DNA of 28,394 bases from Clostridiales bacterium (GCA_019423795.1 JAHZAT010000064.1:1-28394); one strand, 5' to 3'; shown: positions 7,568-15,750, counted from the stretch's first letter. A program made the numbers and translations. The notes: generated by a model not told the origin, from the letters alone.

Positions 7568-7921
7568 CTAGAATGGAAATCCTCCACCCATTCCTCCTAA
7601 TCCACCAGTGACTTTCCCCATCTTCTCCTGGGAATCTTCTTCCATCTTACGAAGTGCTTCATTTGTAGCAGCTACGATCAGATCTTCTAACATTTCAATG
7701 TCATCTGGATCTACAACTTCTTCTTCTAAATGTACAGAAACTACTTCTTTTTTACCGGATACAACAACTTTTACAACTCCACCACCTGCTGTTGCTTCAT
7801 ATGTGGATTCTTCTAACGCTTTTGTTGTTTCCTCCATCTGTTTCTGCATCTTCTGTGCCTGTTTCATCAGCTGATTCATATTTCCACCCATACCTGGAAA
7901 TCCACCACTTCTTTTTGCCAT
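7568..7921 (-). CDS. YbaB/EbfC family nucleoid-associated protein
   Basis: A 117-residue DNA-binding protein that typically forms dimers and sits between dnaX and recR, as here. The N-terminus is rich in Gly, Met and Gln (GFPGMGGNMNQLMKQAQKMQ), followed by the family's central strands GGGVVKVVVSGKKEVVSV and the acidic VVDPDDIEMLEDLIVAATNEA segment, then a Gly-rich tail. The start ATG at 7921 follows an AGGAGG-like site and lies 40 bp after the dnaX stop. The exact role (nucleoid organisation, link to repair) is not settled for this family. Confidence 0.95.
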   Translation of the reverse strand: MAKRSGGFPGMGGNMNQLMKQAQKMQKQMEETTKALEESTYEATAGGGVVKVVVSGKKEVVSVHLEEEVVDPDDIEMLEDLIVAATNEALRKMEEDSQEKMGKVTGGLGGMGGGFPF

Positions 7922-7961
7922 TGTTCATTCCTCCTGAAAATTCATTTTTATAAGTTTCGTT

Positions 7962-9566
7962 TTAATCTTCTATTTTTACATCCATATGAATGCAGTCTAA
8001 ATTGATCATATCACTGTCATCATTATCTGTATTCATCACACTAACTTCCAGTTCGACATCTCTGCCAGACTGTCTTGATAATTCCTGCTTAAGCTGTTCA
8101 ATACGCTCTGGTTCCTCTAAGAAATATCCACTTTCCACGTTCATTTCTTTTGGGAACAGTACTCTTAACGCAGTTCCTTCTTCGTTGACCGAAAGTGTTG
8201 CTCTCTGTAAACAATACTTCATCTGTGGTGACAGATTGCGTTTGACATCTCTCCAGTGATTCACAAGTTCTATAAGTTCCTCAACTTTTGCTGGCGGAAA
8301 CTTCTCATTTAACTGTTTGACAGGATCTTGTTCTGATTTTACTTCCTGTTGCAGTGCTATTTGATTTTGTCCTGCTTGTGCCGCCTGCTGTACTGGAATT
8401 CCTGACTGTAGCAACTGTTCTAACTGTTGTTCTAACTGCCTCACCCTGTCGGCCAGACTGTTTGTGTCTGCTTCCATCTGTGGCCTGCACATCTTCATCA
8501 TCTCAACTTCCACAAGGACTCTCTTGGATGTCGCATAACGTATACGCTCTAACAATTCGGATAAGATTCTGATATAACGGATCAGTGTGTTTTCTTCCAC
8601 CTGCTGTGCTTTCTCCTGCAGCAATTTCAACTGATCTGTTGATACTTCCAATGCCTCCTCTGCAGCATTTCCTTGACCGACTAAGAGCAGATTCCTTAAA
8701 TACCATAGGAAATCTGTAATAAATTGTGACCATTCTCTTCCCTGTCTCGCCACATCTTCCAGAAGATCCATCACGCCATTGATATCCTGCGAAAGAATCA
8801 TGTCCAACAGATCACTATACACTTGAATATCAACAGTTCCCAGCACTTCCAAAACATTATCATATGTTAATTTCTCACCCAGATAAAATGCAATACACTG
8901 GTCTAGCAAACTTAACGCATCACGCATGGAACCGTCTGCCATTCGTGCCACATATTCCAACGCCTTATCTTCTGTATCAACATGTTCTTGTTCCATCAGA
9001 TCTGATAGCTGCTTCTTGATCGTTGCTGCCGTGATACGATGAAAATCATATCTCTGACATCTGGATAAGATCGTGATCGGTATCTTGTGAACTTCTGTTG
9101 TCGCAAGAATAAATATAACATATTCTGGCGGCTCTTCCAGTGTCTTTAACAATGCATTAAAAGCACCTATAGACAACATATGCACCTCGTCGATGATATA
9201 AACTTTGTACTTTCCTGTTGCAGGTGAATACTGTACCTGTTCCTTGATCTCTCGGATATTATCAACACCATTATTGGATGCTGCATCGATCTCGATCACA
9301 TTCATGGAACTTCCTTCTGCGATTGCTTTGCAAACTTCACATTCTCCACATGGTTCCCCATCGACTGGATGTTCGCAGTTTACTGCTTTCGCAAGGATCT
9401 TGGCTACTGTTGTCTTACCAGTACCTCTTGTCCCACAAAACAGATATGCATGACCAATCCGCCCAGTCCTCATCTGATTCTCAAGCGTCTTCACAATATG
9501 ATCCTGACCTTTTACTTCACTGAAACGTGTTGGCCGGAACTTTCTATATAAAGCCATGTAAGACAT
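7962..9566 (-). CDS. dnaX: DNA polymerase III subunit gamma/tau
   Basis: Clamp-loader ATPase that loads the beta clamp and organises the replisome. The 534-residue protein has Walker A GTRGTGKT (45-52), a four-cysteine zinc site (Cys 64, 73, 76 and 79), the Walker B segment IIDEVHML (around 124-131) and the SRC arginine-finger motif (168-170). A Gln-rich linker (QLEQQLEQLLQ and following) precedes the C-terminal tau-like domain, whose function is polymerase contact in better-known homologues. No A-rich slippery heptamer of the E. coli type was noticed, so a separate gamma form is not predicted. It heads the dnaX-ybaB-recR operon and has an extended -10 promoter upstream. Confidence 0.97.
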   Translation of the reverse strand: MSYMALYRKFRPTRFSEVKGQDHIVKTLENQMRTGRIGHAYLFCGTRGTGKTTVAKILAKAVNCEHPVDGEPCGECEVCKAIAEGSSMNVIEIDAASNNGVDNIREIKEQVQYSPATGKYKVYIIDEVHMLSIGAFNALLKTLEEPPEYVIFILATTEVHKIPITILSRCQRYDFHRITAATIKKQLSDLMEQEHVDTEDKALEYVARMADGSMRDALSLLDQCIAFYLGEKLTYDNVLEVLGTVDIQVYSDLLDMILSQDINGVMDLLEDVARQGREWSQFITDFLWYLRNLLLVGQGNAAEEALEVSTDQLKLLQEKAQQVEENTLIRYIRILSELLERIRYATSKRVLVEVEMMKMCRPQMEADTNSLADRVRQLEQQLEQLLQSGIPVQQAAQAGQNQIALQQEVKSEQDPVKQLNEKFPPAKVEELIELVNHWRDVKRNLSPQMKYCLQRATLSVNEEGTALRVLFPKEMNVESGYFLEEPERIEQLKQELSRQSGRDVELEVSVMNTDNDDSDMINLDCIHMDVKIED

Positions 9567-9618
9567 ATCATATGCCCCCTTCTATTTTGAAATATGACAT
9601 ATAGCCATACTTCATTAT

Positions 9619-9648
9619 ATTTTACCATGAGTATCTATCCTTTTTCAA
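9619..9648 (-). promoter_or_regulatory. Probable promoter of dnaX-ybaB-recR
   Basis: The minus strand has -35 TTGAAA (9648-9643), an 18-bp spacer and -10 TAAAAT (9624-9619) preceded by TGG, an extended -10. It lies about 53 bp before the dnaX start and is divergent from the histidine kinase promoter. Confidence 0.55.
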
Positions 9649-9695
9649 TGATTGTTTTTTGACAGAAAACATCGAACTTTTTTGAACGCTTTTTC

Positions 9696-9724
9696 TTGCC
9701 CTTAATCTTATTTTTTCCGATAAT
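9696..9724 (+). promoter_or_regulatory. Possible promoter of the histidine kinase gene
   Basis: TTGCCC (9696-9701), a 17-bp spacer and GATAAT (9719-9724) on the plus strand lie about 35 bp before the ATG. The -35 is only a partial match, so the call is tentative. Confidence 0.4.
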
Positions 9725-9758
9725 AAAAGAGGAAATTTAATTACAAGAGGAGCCAACA

Positions 9759-10478
9759 ATGAACGATTTACAAGAACTTTCTACGTTTTCACATGAGATA
9801 AACAATTCTCTGACTCTCATCTACGGACAGATTCAGTGCATTGAAAAAACATATGATACACTTACCGGAAATGACCATTGGAACCGTATGAAAGATGATT
9901 TTTCTTCTTTATTTGATTTCATTCATCAGTTTCTGGCACCAGCAGAAGAATCTTCTGCCGCCATGGAACCACTCGACCTGATCAGCGTGATCAGTGAAAT
10001 CCGTTCTTCCTGGTCTTATTATCTCCATAAAGAACAGATTCGCTTCTTTATTCAGGCAGACCCCGGAACCGCTTTTTACGTTTACGGTGCAAGATCAAAA
10101 CTTTTTCAGTTATTTCATAATCTGATCTCCAATGCCGTCAAAGCGATCCAACAAAAAAAGGAGACCTGCCGATCTCCTCATATTACACATATTACAGTCC
10201 ACTTAAGTAAAGAACAAGGACATATTGTATTAAATTTATCCGATACAGGAATCGGAATGACCACAGAACAGCAATCGAGAGCTTTCTACCGTGGTGTATC
10301 CTTCCATCCCGGCGGAAACGGAATTGGATTATCCGTTGTACAAAATATTGCTCGCGATCTTCATATTAAGATCCATATTGATTCTGCACCGAATCAGGGA
10401 ACAACTTTCACACTGATCTTCCCTGCTTATGAGCAGCAATTAAACTGCCCAACACGTACAGAAGCATTGACAAAATAA
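9759..10478 (+). CDS. Soluble orphan histidine kinase (HisKA-like plus HATPase_c)
   Basis: A 239-residue protein with no membrane segment and no recognisable sensor domain. The H-box FSHEINNSLTLIYGQIQ puts the phospho-accepting His at residue 12, almost at the N-terminus. It resembles the H-box of sporulation-type kinases, except that the usual Pro after the Asn is Ser. The ATPase domain has the N box (HNLISNAVKAIQ, around 120-131), the G1 box DTGIGM (162-167) and the G2 box GGNGIGLSVVQ (185-195). GAGGAG lies about 8 nt before the ATG. No response regulator is encoded nearby. A role in a Spo0A-type phosphorelay is a guess supported only by H-box character and a spore-former context. The last 71 bp are antisense to the end of the rhomboid gene. 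Confidence 0.85.
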   Translation: MNDLQELSTFSHEINNSLTLIYGQIQCIEKTYDTLTGNDHWNRMKDDFSSLFDFIHQFLAPAEESSAAMEPLDLISVISEIRSSWSYYLHKEQIRFFIQADPGTAFYVYGARSKLFQLFHNLISNAVKAIQQKKETCRSPHITHITVHLSKEQGHIVLNLSDTGIGMTTEQQSRAFYRGVSFHPGGNGIGLSVVQNIARDLHIKIHIDSAPNQGTTFTLIFPAYEQQLNCPTRTEALTK

Positions 10479-11391
10479 ATCCAGAAATACATCCTCCGAT
10501 ATGAGCTGCATTGTCGGTTGTTCCACTCTGGAATCCATGATACAGACTTCCTGCGATCATTAGAAAGATTCCAAATCCATCGAATCTCTGTCGTTGTTCT
10601 TTGCAGAATAAAAATATTGCTGCAAGAGCACCGACTAATCCAAATATCGCACCAGAAGCTCCTGCCGACAACACATCTTGCCCTATCATGCTGTAATATA
10701 CTACAGAAATGATACTTCCGGCAATGCCTGCTCCGGTATAAAGAATGACATACCGCACACTTCCGATCACTTTCTCCAAAGAAGATCCAAGGAGCAAGAA
10801 AACTGCCATATTATTAAAGAAATGATCCCATCCAAAATGCAGATAATTCGACGTAAAAAGTCTATAATATTCATGCAGTTTCTTTACCATATACGCATTA
10901 CACGCAAATGAATCATAGATCTTGTCTCCATAAGTTTCTGTCAGAATAAAACAGATCAAATTAGCTGTAAAGATCAGAAGGGTTGCTTTATATTGATAGA
11001 GCGATTTCCAGAAATCCTTGACACTTTTATTATCTTTCACTTCTATTTCCGATTCTTGCCCTGCTTGACTTGCCTCATTCTGTGCTAATACTATAGATAA
11101 TGGTCCATACAGATCATCGAACTGGTCCTTTGGATCAAGAAATACTGGTTTATCATCCTGCGATAAGATAAGCGTCAACACAGCACAATCCATACCAAAC
11201 AGCTGTCTTGCATGGTCTTCCAAATGATATAGATCTTCTTCTAAAATACTACTTCCATCCGGGTTCTTATCAAATATCACGAACACACATTTATTTCTTC
11301 CATTGATATTCTTTACATAACATGGCCCTGTTTCGGTATCATTTTTCATATATCCATGAATCCTTAACAATTCTATGATTTTCTGATACAT
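10408..11391 (-). CDS. Rhomboid family intramembrane serine protease
   Basis: The 327-residue protein has a soluble N-terminal region (about 1-130) and a rhomboid membrane core with six or more hydrophobic segments. The catalytic serine is Ser 246 in GASGAIFG and the catalytic histidine is His 297 in NAAHIGG. The conserved HFGWDHFFNN loop (185-194) is also present. Rhomboids cut transmembrane substrates within the bilayer. The ATG at 11391 has GGAGG upstream, and the gap to the FHA gene is 46 bp. A TATAAT-type promoter in the end of that gene could express it separately. Its position after the pilus genes suggests, but does not prove, a link to pilus proteins. Its last 71 bp overlap the convergent kinase gene. 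Confidence 0.92.
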   Translation of the reverse strand: MYQKIIELLRIHGYMKNDTETGPCYVKNINGRNKCVFVIFDKNPDGSSILEEDLYHLEDHARQLFGMDCAVLTLILSQDDKPVFLDPKDQFDDLYGPLSIVLAQNEASQAGQESEIEVKDNKSVKDFWKSLYQYKATLLIFTANLICFILTETYGDKIYDSFACNAYMVKKLHEYYRLFTSNYLHFGWDHFFNNMAVFLLLGSSLEKVIGSVRYVILYTGAGIAGSIISVVYYSMIGQDVLSAGASGAIFGLVGALAAIFLFCKEQRQRFDGFGIFLMIAGSLYHGFQSGTTDNAAHIGGCISGFILSMLLYVLGSLIAAHKQGRSV

Positions 11392-11422
11392 AATTTCCTC
11401 CGCTTTGATTTATGTATCTACT

Positions 11423-11451
11423 ATTATAACACAGAGGCTAGTCTTGTTTAA
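11423..11451 (-). promoter_or_regulatory. Probable promoter of the rhomboid gene
   Basis: The minus strand has TTAAAC (11451-11446), a 17-bp spacer and TATAAT (11428-11423) preceded by TGT (extended -10). The -35 lies in the last codons of the FHA gene. Confidence 0.5.
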
Positions 11452-12724
11452 AATAAAACTCCTCAAGTCCGATCTTTATGCAATCTCCTTCTTTTAATAC
11501 TGCTTTTTTATTCTTTTTCCCATTTAATTTTACACCATTGATCTTTATACCATTTGTCGAATCAAGATCTTCACAACATACATTTCCATCTTCTTTATAA
11601 AATCTTATATGTCTCCGACTGATCCCAGTTCCTTCTAATTGATGATCTGTTCCTTGTGTGGACCTTCCAATAACAAATCCATCGTCATCTAATACAATTT
11701 CTTTTTGTTCTGGATTCTTCGGAACCAGTCTTCCAATCGGTTCTTCCAGTAAAAGAACCGTCCTGTCATCCTCATCCTCTAACAGAATTGTTTTCTCATC
11801 CAATAATTCTGCAGCATTTTCTGTTTTCTGCCAAGAATCCACAAAGGTTTTTGGATTTTTGTTCTTTTTCCACAATTTATAACATCCATACACACTGACA
11901 CCAAGACCTGCGATCGAAACTAGTGATCCGATCAAAAACAAATAATAAAATCCATATTCAAATATTTTTAATACAAAATAAACAATTCCCAATATGCTGC
12001 AAAAACAACCAACAACACTTATTATTTTCCCGATCAGAATTAAAATTCTTTTCGGTGTTTTTTCATAAATTTTGATTTCATCTTTTTCAGGAGAATCTTT
12101 CTCATCTCTTATAAGATCCGATAGATTCTCCTGCATATTTTGTGCTGATTTTGATTCTTCATTTTTTGTTTTTTCTCTTAAAATTTCACCATTCATTTTC
12201 TCTGACCGAACTTCCAGATAATCTTTCATCTGCTCCATATTCGGTTTTTCTTTAATAAGAAAGCTGTGAAATTCATAATAAAAACGAACCCTCTTTTTAT
12301 CATCTCCAGAAATATACTCGATACATTCTTCTATAAAGTCACGAAGCTGCTCATCAATCTTTTTTTCATACTCCGGCAGATAACAAAGAACTGGCCGGTC
12401 TTCTTTATCCAGAAACATAGATTCCAAATCTAATTTTAAATGATCCAGCTCTAACAGATAGGAAGCTACCTGTTCAAAAACTTCCAAAAGATACGCAAAA
12501 AACAATTTCGGTTCTAGCATAGAAATCCTGTCTTTTAACTTTGTGTAAATACCTGTTTCATAATAATAATATTCTTCTCCATCTTCGATCCGGAATTCAC
12601 ATGGAAGAAGACACGGAAGTGTATGATTGTAAAGAATATTTTTTTCATATGTTAATTTCTGTTCTTTTTTAACAACATAATAACTGGAAAAACCTTCTCT
12701 AATCCATTGCTCCTTCAAGTGCAT
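11438..12724 (-). CDS. DUF6382/FHA domain membrane protein of the Tad locus
   Basis: A 428-residue protein. The start is set at ATG 12724 because an AGGAGGTG site lies just upstream; the longer reading back to 12802 has no such support. The first 200 residues are rich in aromatic and acidic residues and look like DUF6382, a domain often joined to FHA in Clostridia. A charged linker precedes two hydrophobic segments (RILILIGKIISVVGCF and YYLFLIGSLVSIAGLGVSV regions). The last 85 residues form an FHA domain: FVIGRSTQGTDH, ISRRHIRF, DLDSTNGIKINGV. FHA domains bind phosphothreonine, implying regulation by a Ser/Thr kinase not encoded here. The start overlaps the TadE-like gene by 26 bp, so the gene is coupled to the pilus operon. 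Confidence 0.85.
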   Translation of the reverse strand: MHLKEQWIREGFSSYYVVKKEQKLTYEKNILYNHTLPCLLPCEFRIEDGEEYYYYETGIYTKLKDRISMLEPKLFFAYLLEVFEQVASYLLELDHLKLDLESMFLDKEDRPVLCYLPEYEKKIDEQLRDFIEECIEYISGDDKKRVRFYYEFHSFLIKEKPNMEQMKDYLEVRSEKMNGEILREKTKNEESKSAQNMQENLSDLIRDEKDSPEKDEIKIYEKTPKRILILIGKIISVVGCFCSILGIVYFVLKIFEYGFYYLFLIGSLVSIAGLGVSVYGCYKLWKKNKNPKTFVDSWQKTENAAELLDEKTILLEDEDDRTVLLLEEPIGRLVPKNPEQKEIVLDDDGFVIGRSTQGTDHQLEGTGISRRHIRFYKEDGNVCCEDLDSTNGIKINGVKLNGKKNKKAVLKEGDCIKIGLEEFYFKQD

Positions 12725-13223
12725 TCCACCTCCTGATCTGATCGATCTCAAAATCTCCCTGTGCCTGATCATTTCCTTCATATTCAAACAAACAGATTCC
12801 AAACATACTTAAGAAATCACCTGCCACAACTGCTGATCTTGTCTTTATTTTTGCTGAAACTCTAAGCGGTGTTGTCGATACTCTAACCGAACTGACTTCT
12901 GCCATAAACAGATGCCTTCGCAATTGTTCTTTCATCTCTTTTTCAGCTTTTGTATTTCCTGACTTGTTTGACGATATCACATTTCCAGTGATCAACTTTT
13001 GATTTACTTTCTGATACGACAACTTTCCCGTATCATACTCTGCCCCTGTAATTTTAACATCTGCCGCTTTCTGCACTGCTTCTTCCATAATTCCTTGTGC
13101 GATCCCACAATTCATAAAATAAAACAGATAGCTAAAAAACATCCATAGCACCATCAAAATGATCGGAAGCAGCGCACTGATTTCAACCGTCATGTATCCC
13201 CCTGTTTTGCGCATCTCGTGCAT
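12699..13223 (-). CDS. TadE-like pseudopilin, short form
   Basis: A 174-residue minor pilin-like protein. The N-terminus reads RKTGGYMTVEISALLPIIL: a prepilin peptidase site after Gly-Gly puts Glu at mature position +5, followed by one hydrophobic helix, as in TadE proteins. The rest is presumably outside the membrane. The processed form starts the same whichever of the two upstream ATG codons (13223 or 13214) is used; neither has a strong ribosome site, and coupling to the gene above (34-bp overlap) is likely. The ATG inside the prepilin motif at 13193 has a purine-rich AGGGGGA before it, but starting there would remove the cleavage site. Confidence 0.8.
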   Translation of the reverse strand: MHEMRKTGGYMTVEISALLPIILMVLWMFFSYLFYFMNCGIAQGIMEEAVQKAADVKITGAEYDTGKLSYQKVNQKLITGNVISSNKSGNTKAEKEMKEQLRRHLFMAEVSSVRVSTTPLRVSAKIKTRSAVVAGDFLSMFGICLFEYEGNDQAQGDFEIDQIRRWNALEGAMD

Positions 13224-14077
13224 GGCCTCATCCCCTTTAATGTACTTAGATCTACTTGTTTGACTGTTCTTTTTAACCCGCTGCAGCCAAGATCCGTGTG
13301 ATAAGATTCCCCTTCTTTTGCGATATATACACAGGAAAAATCACCTTTTTCATGCTTGGTGCATTTATCACATGGCTTGTATTGTGTCCGCTTGTTTCTA
13401 TATTTTTCTACATCTTCGTCAACAGAAATATCCAATGACAGATGTGTACAGGAGAGATCTTTATGATACACCGCTTCATGCGGTGTGATATAGACATAGC
13501 CTTTTTTTAATTCATCTCCGTCTGGTACATATCCTGTCATGGATTTTTGCCTTACACTTTGCTCATAGGATACTGTATGGGTTGATAAAAACGGCATTGT
13601 TTTGCGAATATAATAACGCACAGATACGATATATTCCCCTTTAGAGGTCAATGTCAGTCTACACGCCGCTGCCGCTCCTGCACTTCCTCCGATCAAAGCC
13701 GAATGGTCTAAAAACTTACGGTTTACCGCTGCCAGAAAAGCTGCCTTGGCACTAAATCCTGATAAGTCACTTCCAGATTTTTTCTTCTGCCTGATGCGAT
13801 ATTCATTAACTGCAGCCCTCTTTGCTGCCTCACAAGCACCATGAGAAATCTGTTGGTGGATCATCAAAATCTCTCCTGCACTTGTAAGCATCAAAAGAAC
13901 GATCAAAAAAATGGGGACGATCAGACTCGCTTCCAATGTCATTGCACCTTCCTCATTTCCAGAAAGATTTGAGGCAGAGGAAGATGCTCTCTTGGATTTT
14001 TTTACGACGATCTTGTTGTTATTGTTATCATTTTGAACCGGATTCACTTTTGAGAAATGTTTTTGACAAGAGAACAT
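13190..14077 (-). CDS. TadE-like pseudopilin with two C-terminal Cys/His metal-site repeats
   Basis: A 295-residue protein from ATG 14077, which has AAGGGGG 9 nt upstream; the frame is open to 14110, where no ribosome site is seen. A long hydrophilic leader (about 44 residues with an Asn run) ends in EEG, then AMTLEASLIVPIFLIV: cleavage after Gly leaves Glu at +5, as in type IV prepilins. After the pilin-like middle come two related units. The first has VYI at 195, H205, C210 and the pair C236/C239 (PCDKC). The second has VYI at 250, H260, C265 and C286/C289 (PCTRC). Each keeps the pattern YHxDLxC and PCxxC, which suggests one metal ion, probably zinc, per unit. The gene is between the DUF5702-like gene (about 40 bp) and the short TadE-like gene (34-bp overlap). 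Confidence 0.8.
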   Translation of the reverse strand: MFSCQKHFSKVNPVQNDNNNNKIVVKKSKRASSSASNLSGNEEGAMTLEASLIVPIFLIVLLMLTSAGEILMIHQQISHGACEAAKRAAVNEYRIRQKKKSGSDLSGFSAKAAFLAAVNRKFLDHSALIGGSAGAAAACRLTLTSKGEYIVSVRYYIRKTMPFLSTHTVSYEQSVRQKSMTGYVPDGDELKKGYVYITPHEAVYHKDLSCTHLSLDISVDEDVEKYRNKRTQYKPCDKCTKHEKGDFSCVYIAKEGESYHTDLGCSGLKRTVKQVDLSTLKGMRPCTRCAKQGDT

Positions 14078-14117
14078 CTTTCTCTGCCCCCTTTCTTTCA
14101 TTTTGATCATTTAAATT

Positions 14118-15560
14118 TTAATACGTTACATATCGATACATTTTAAGATCTGTATATGTTGCGAATGGCAAGATCATTCCACCAAATCCGAGTTTTTTCA
14201 ACTTCAGATTCTGCGTGATCTTATAAGAAGAAATGCATTGATCCAATTTAAAATCTGACACTTTTCTTCGGATATTTTGTTCCATCAGATCCATCATTCG
14301 GAAATATTTTTGACGTTTATCTTTTTGTGATATCAACAGTAATAACAAATAATCCTCGTATGACATTCCCTGTTTCACAGGTTTTCTCTTGCAATTTAAC
14401 GTTGCCAGTCCTGCAAAAGAAAGCTGCCAGTCTGAAGATGTTTTTACTGCTGGAATTTTTTTACCATCTGCAAGATTTCTTACATCGATCACTGATTCCC
14501 CATAAGCAAGTGCTAATAATAACAGATTCTTTGCAACCGCAACTGCTGGTGGAAATCCTGTAACTCCAAGAATTGACGCTGCTAACAATGCTGCTTCTTT
14601 TTCTTTGGCTGGATCTTGATATACACAAGCTGCATTCATCACAAATCTAAGTGCGATCATCCTCCAGAAAACCATTCCAAGATTCTCTTTTTCCGAATCT
14701 TTCCCTGCGATCAAGTATTCAATCTCATATTTAATCCCGTCTTTTTTTGTTGTATCTGTCAGAAAATGAAAATATTTTGTTGCATATAAAACTACCGGTA
14801 ATTCACTTGCAAAGGAATCCGTTGATGCTGTTTTTTCGAATTCATCTAATTCTTTTTCCACATCTTTTCGGTTCATAAAATTCCATGCACTCTGCTTTGT
14901 TGTGTCTTTTTTGCCATAGACAATATTAATTGGAAGATCTGACACTTTTTTCTCTCCCATGATCAATGGGACCGAGCCTTCTTTTAACAATTTCATAAAT
15001 CCTTTTCTCGGATCTTTTTTTACTGGTTCTGATGTTAGTGTTTTTTCATTTTCCGTTTCTTCTGCTTCTTCTTCCTCTTTTTGAATCTGATCCTTAATTC
15101 CTGAGAGCTCATTTTTCTGGTCTTCTCCAACCTTGATCTTTTTGGTCAAGTTTTTCAAAATATCCCCTGCTGCTTCATATTGCATCTGCTGCCGAATCTG
15201 ATATTTCAAAACTTCTCCTTTTTGTGCCGACAGATCAAGTATATCTGAAATTTTTGTACTTCCTGTTTGAAAGCGAAAAGGATCTCCATTCTGATCCAGA
15301 CTTTCTTTCATGCGGTCTGAAAAATCTGTTTCGATCTTCTTGTGATATCTTGGATCCATCGCATAAATATGATACATATCCGCAAGCTCTTTCTGATAAT
15401 TTCCTTTTGTATGAGAAAGCCCAGACATATAAATACCCATCGCCTTTCCCCTCGCTGTATACATATAGATTCCTTCCACACATACGCTGATCAACAGTAA
15501 AAAAACAAGAAATAACATTGCAAGAAATGCACTCATACTACCTTGCTCATCCCGGATCAT
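14118..15560 (-). CDS. DUF5702-like Tad locus pseudopilin
   Basis: A 480-residue protein with one N-terminal hydrophobic helix and a large extracytoplasmic part. The leader MIRDEQG followed by SMSAFLAMLFLVFLLLISV resembles a prepilin site, but position +5 is Phe instead of the usual Glu. Length and character match the DUF5702 proteins that occupy the TadG-like position in clostridial Tad loci; that family name is from memory. Residues about 140-180 are highly charged (KEEEEAEETENEK) and probably coiled or disordered. The start overlaps the Flp pilin stop as ATGA, a translational coupling signal. Confidence 0.7.
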   Translation of the reverse strand: MIRDEQGSMSAFLAMLFLVFLLLISVCVEGIYMYTARGKAMGIYMSGLSHTKGNYQKELADMYHIYAMDPRYHKKIETDFSDRMKESLDQNGDPFRFQTGSTKISDILDLSAQKGEVLKYQIRQQMQYEAAGDILKNLTKKIKVGEDQKNELSGIKDQIQKEEEEAEETENEKTLTSEPVKKDPRKGFMKLLKEGSVPLIMGEKKVSDLPINIVYGKKDTTKQSAWNFMNRKDVEKELDEFEKTASTDSFASELPVVLYATKYFHFLTDTTKKDGIKYEIEYLIAGKDSEKENLGMVFWRMIALRFVMNAACVYQDPAKEKEAALLAASILGVTGFPPAVAVAKNLLLLALAYGESVIDVRNLADGKKIPAVKTSSDWQLSFAGLATLNCKRKPVKQGMSYEDYLLLLLISQKDKRQKYFRMMDLMEQNIRRKVSDFKLDQCISSYKITQNLKLKKLGFGGMILPFATYTDLKMYRYVTY

Positions 15561-15730
15561 TTGACTTGTCCTGTTTTACTAGTGATCGTTTTAAAAATGC
15601 TATCAACGACTTTCTTGATCTGCGTCTGGAAAATAATGACGAGTCCGATCAAAACTACAATGATCAAAATCACCTCAACAACACCCATTCCTGATTCATC
15701 TTTAAAAAAATGCTTTAGAAAATTTCTCAT
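15557..15730 (-). CDS. Flp/type IVb pilin, major pilin candidate
   Basis: A 57-residue gene on the minus strand, small enough to be easily missed. The product begins MRNFLKHFFKDESG, then MGVVEVILIIVVLIGLVII: a 14-residue basic leader ending in Gly, then Glu at mature position +5 and one hydrophobic helix, as in Flp1-type pilins. The mature form would be 43 residues. An AGGGGG site lies 8 nt before the ATG, the strongest local ribosome site, which fits high expression of a structural subunit. The stop overlaps the next gene as ATGA, and the TadC stop is 20 bp upstream. Confidence 0.88.
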   Translation of the reverse strand: MRNFLKHFFKDESGMGVVEVILIIVVLIGLVIIFQTQIKKVVDSIFKTITSKTGQVK

Positions 15731-15750
15731 ATGTTTTACCCCCTGACCTT

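Noticed and set aside
7962..9566. Programmed frameshift in dnaX giving a short gamma form
   Set aside because: No A-rich slippery heptamer with a following stem was seen at the expected place.
9567..9758. Signal recognition particle RNA gene next to dnaX, as in Bacillus
   Set aside because: The conserved GGAAGGAAGCAG-like loop was not found on either strand here or in the 6332-6955 gap.
12725..12802. Longer start for the FHA gene at 12802
   Set aside because: The ribosome site AGGAGGTG lies directly before ATG 12724, and the longer form would overlap the pilin gene by more than 100 bp.
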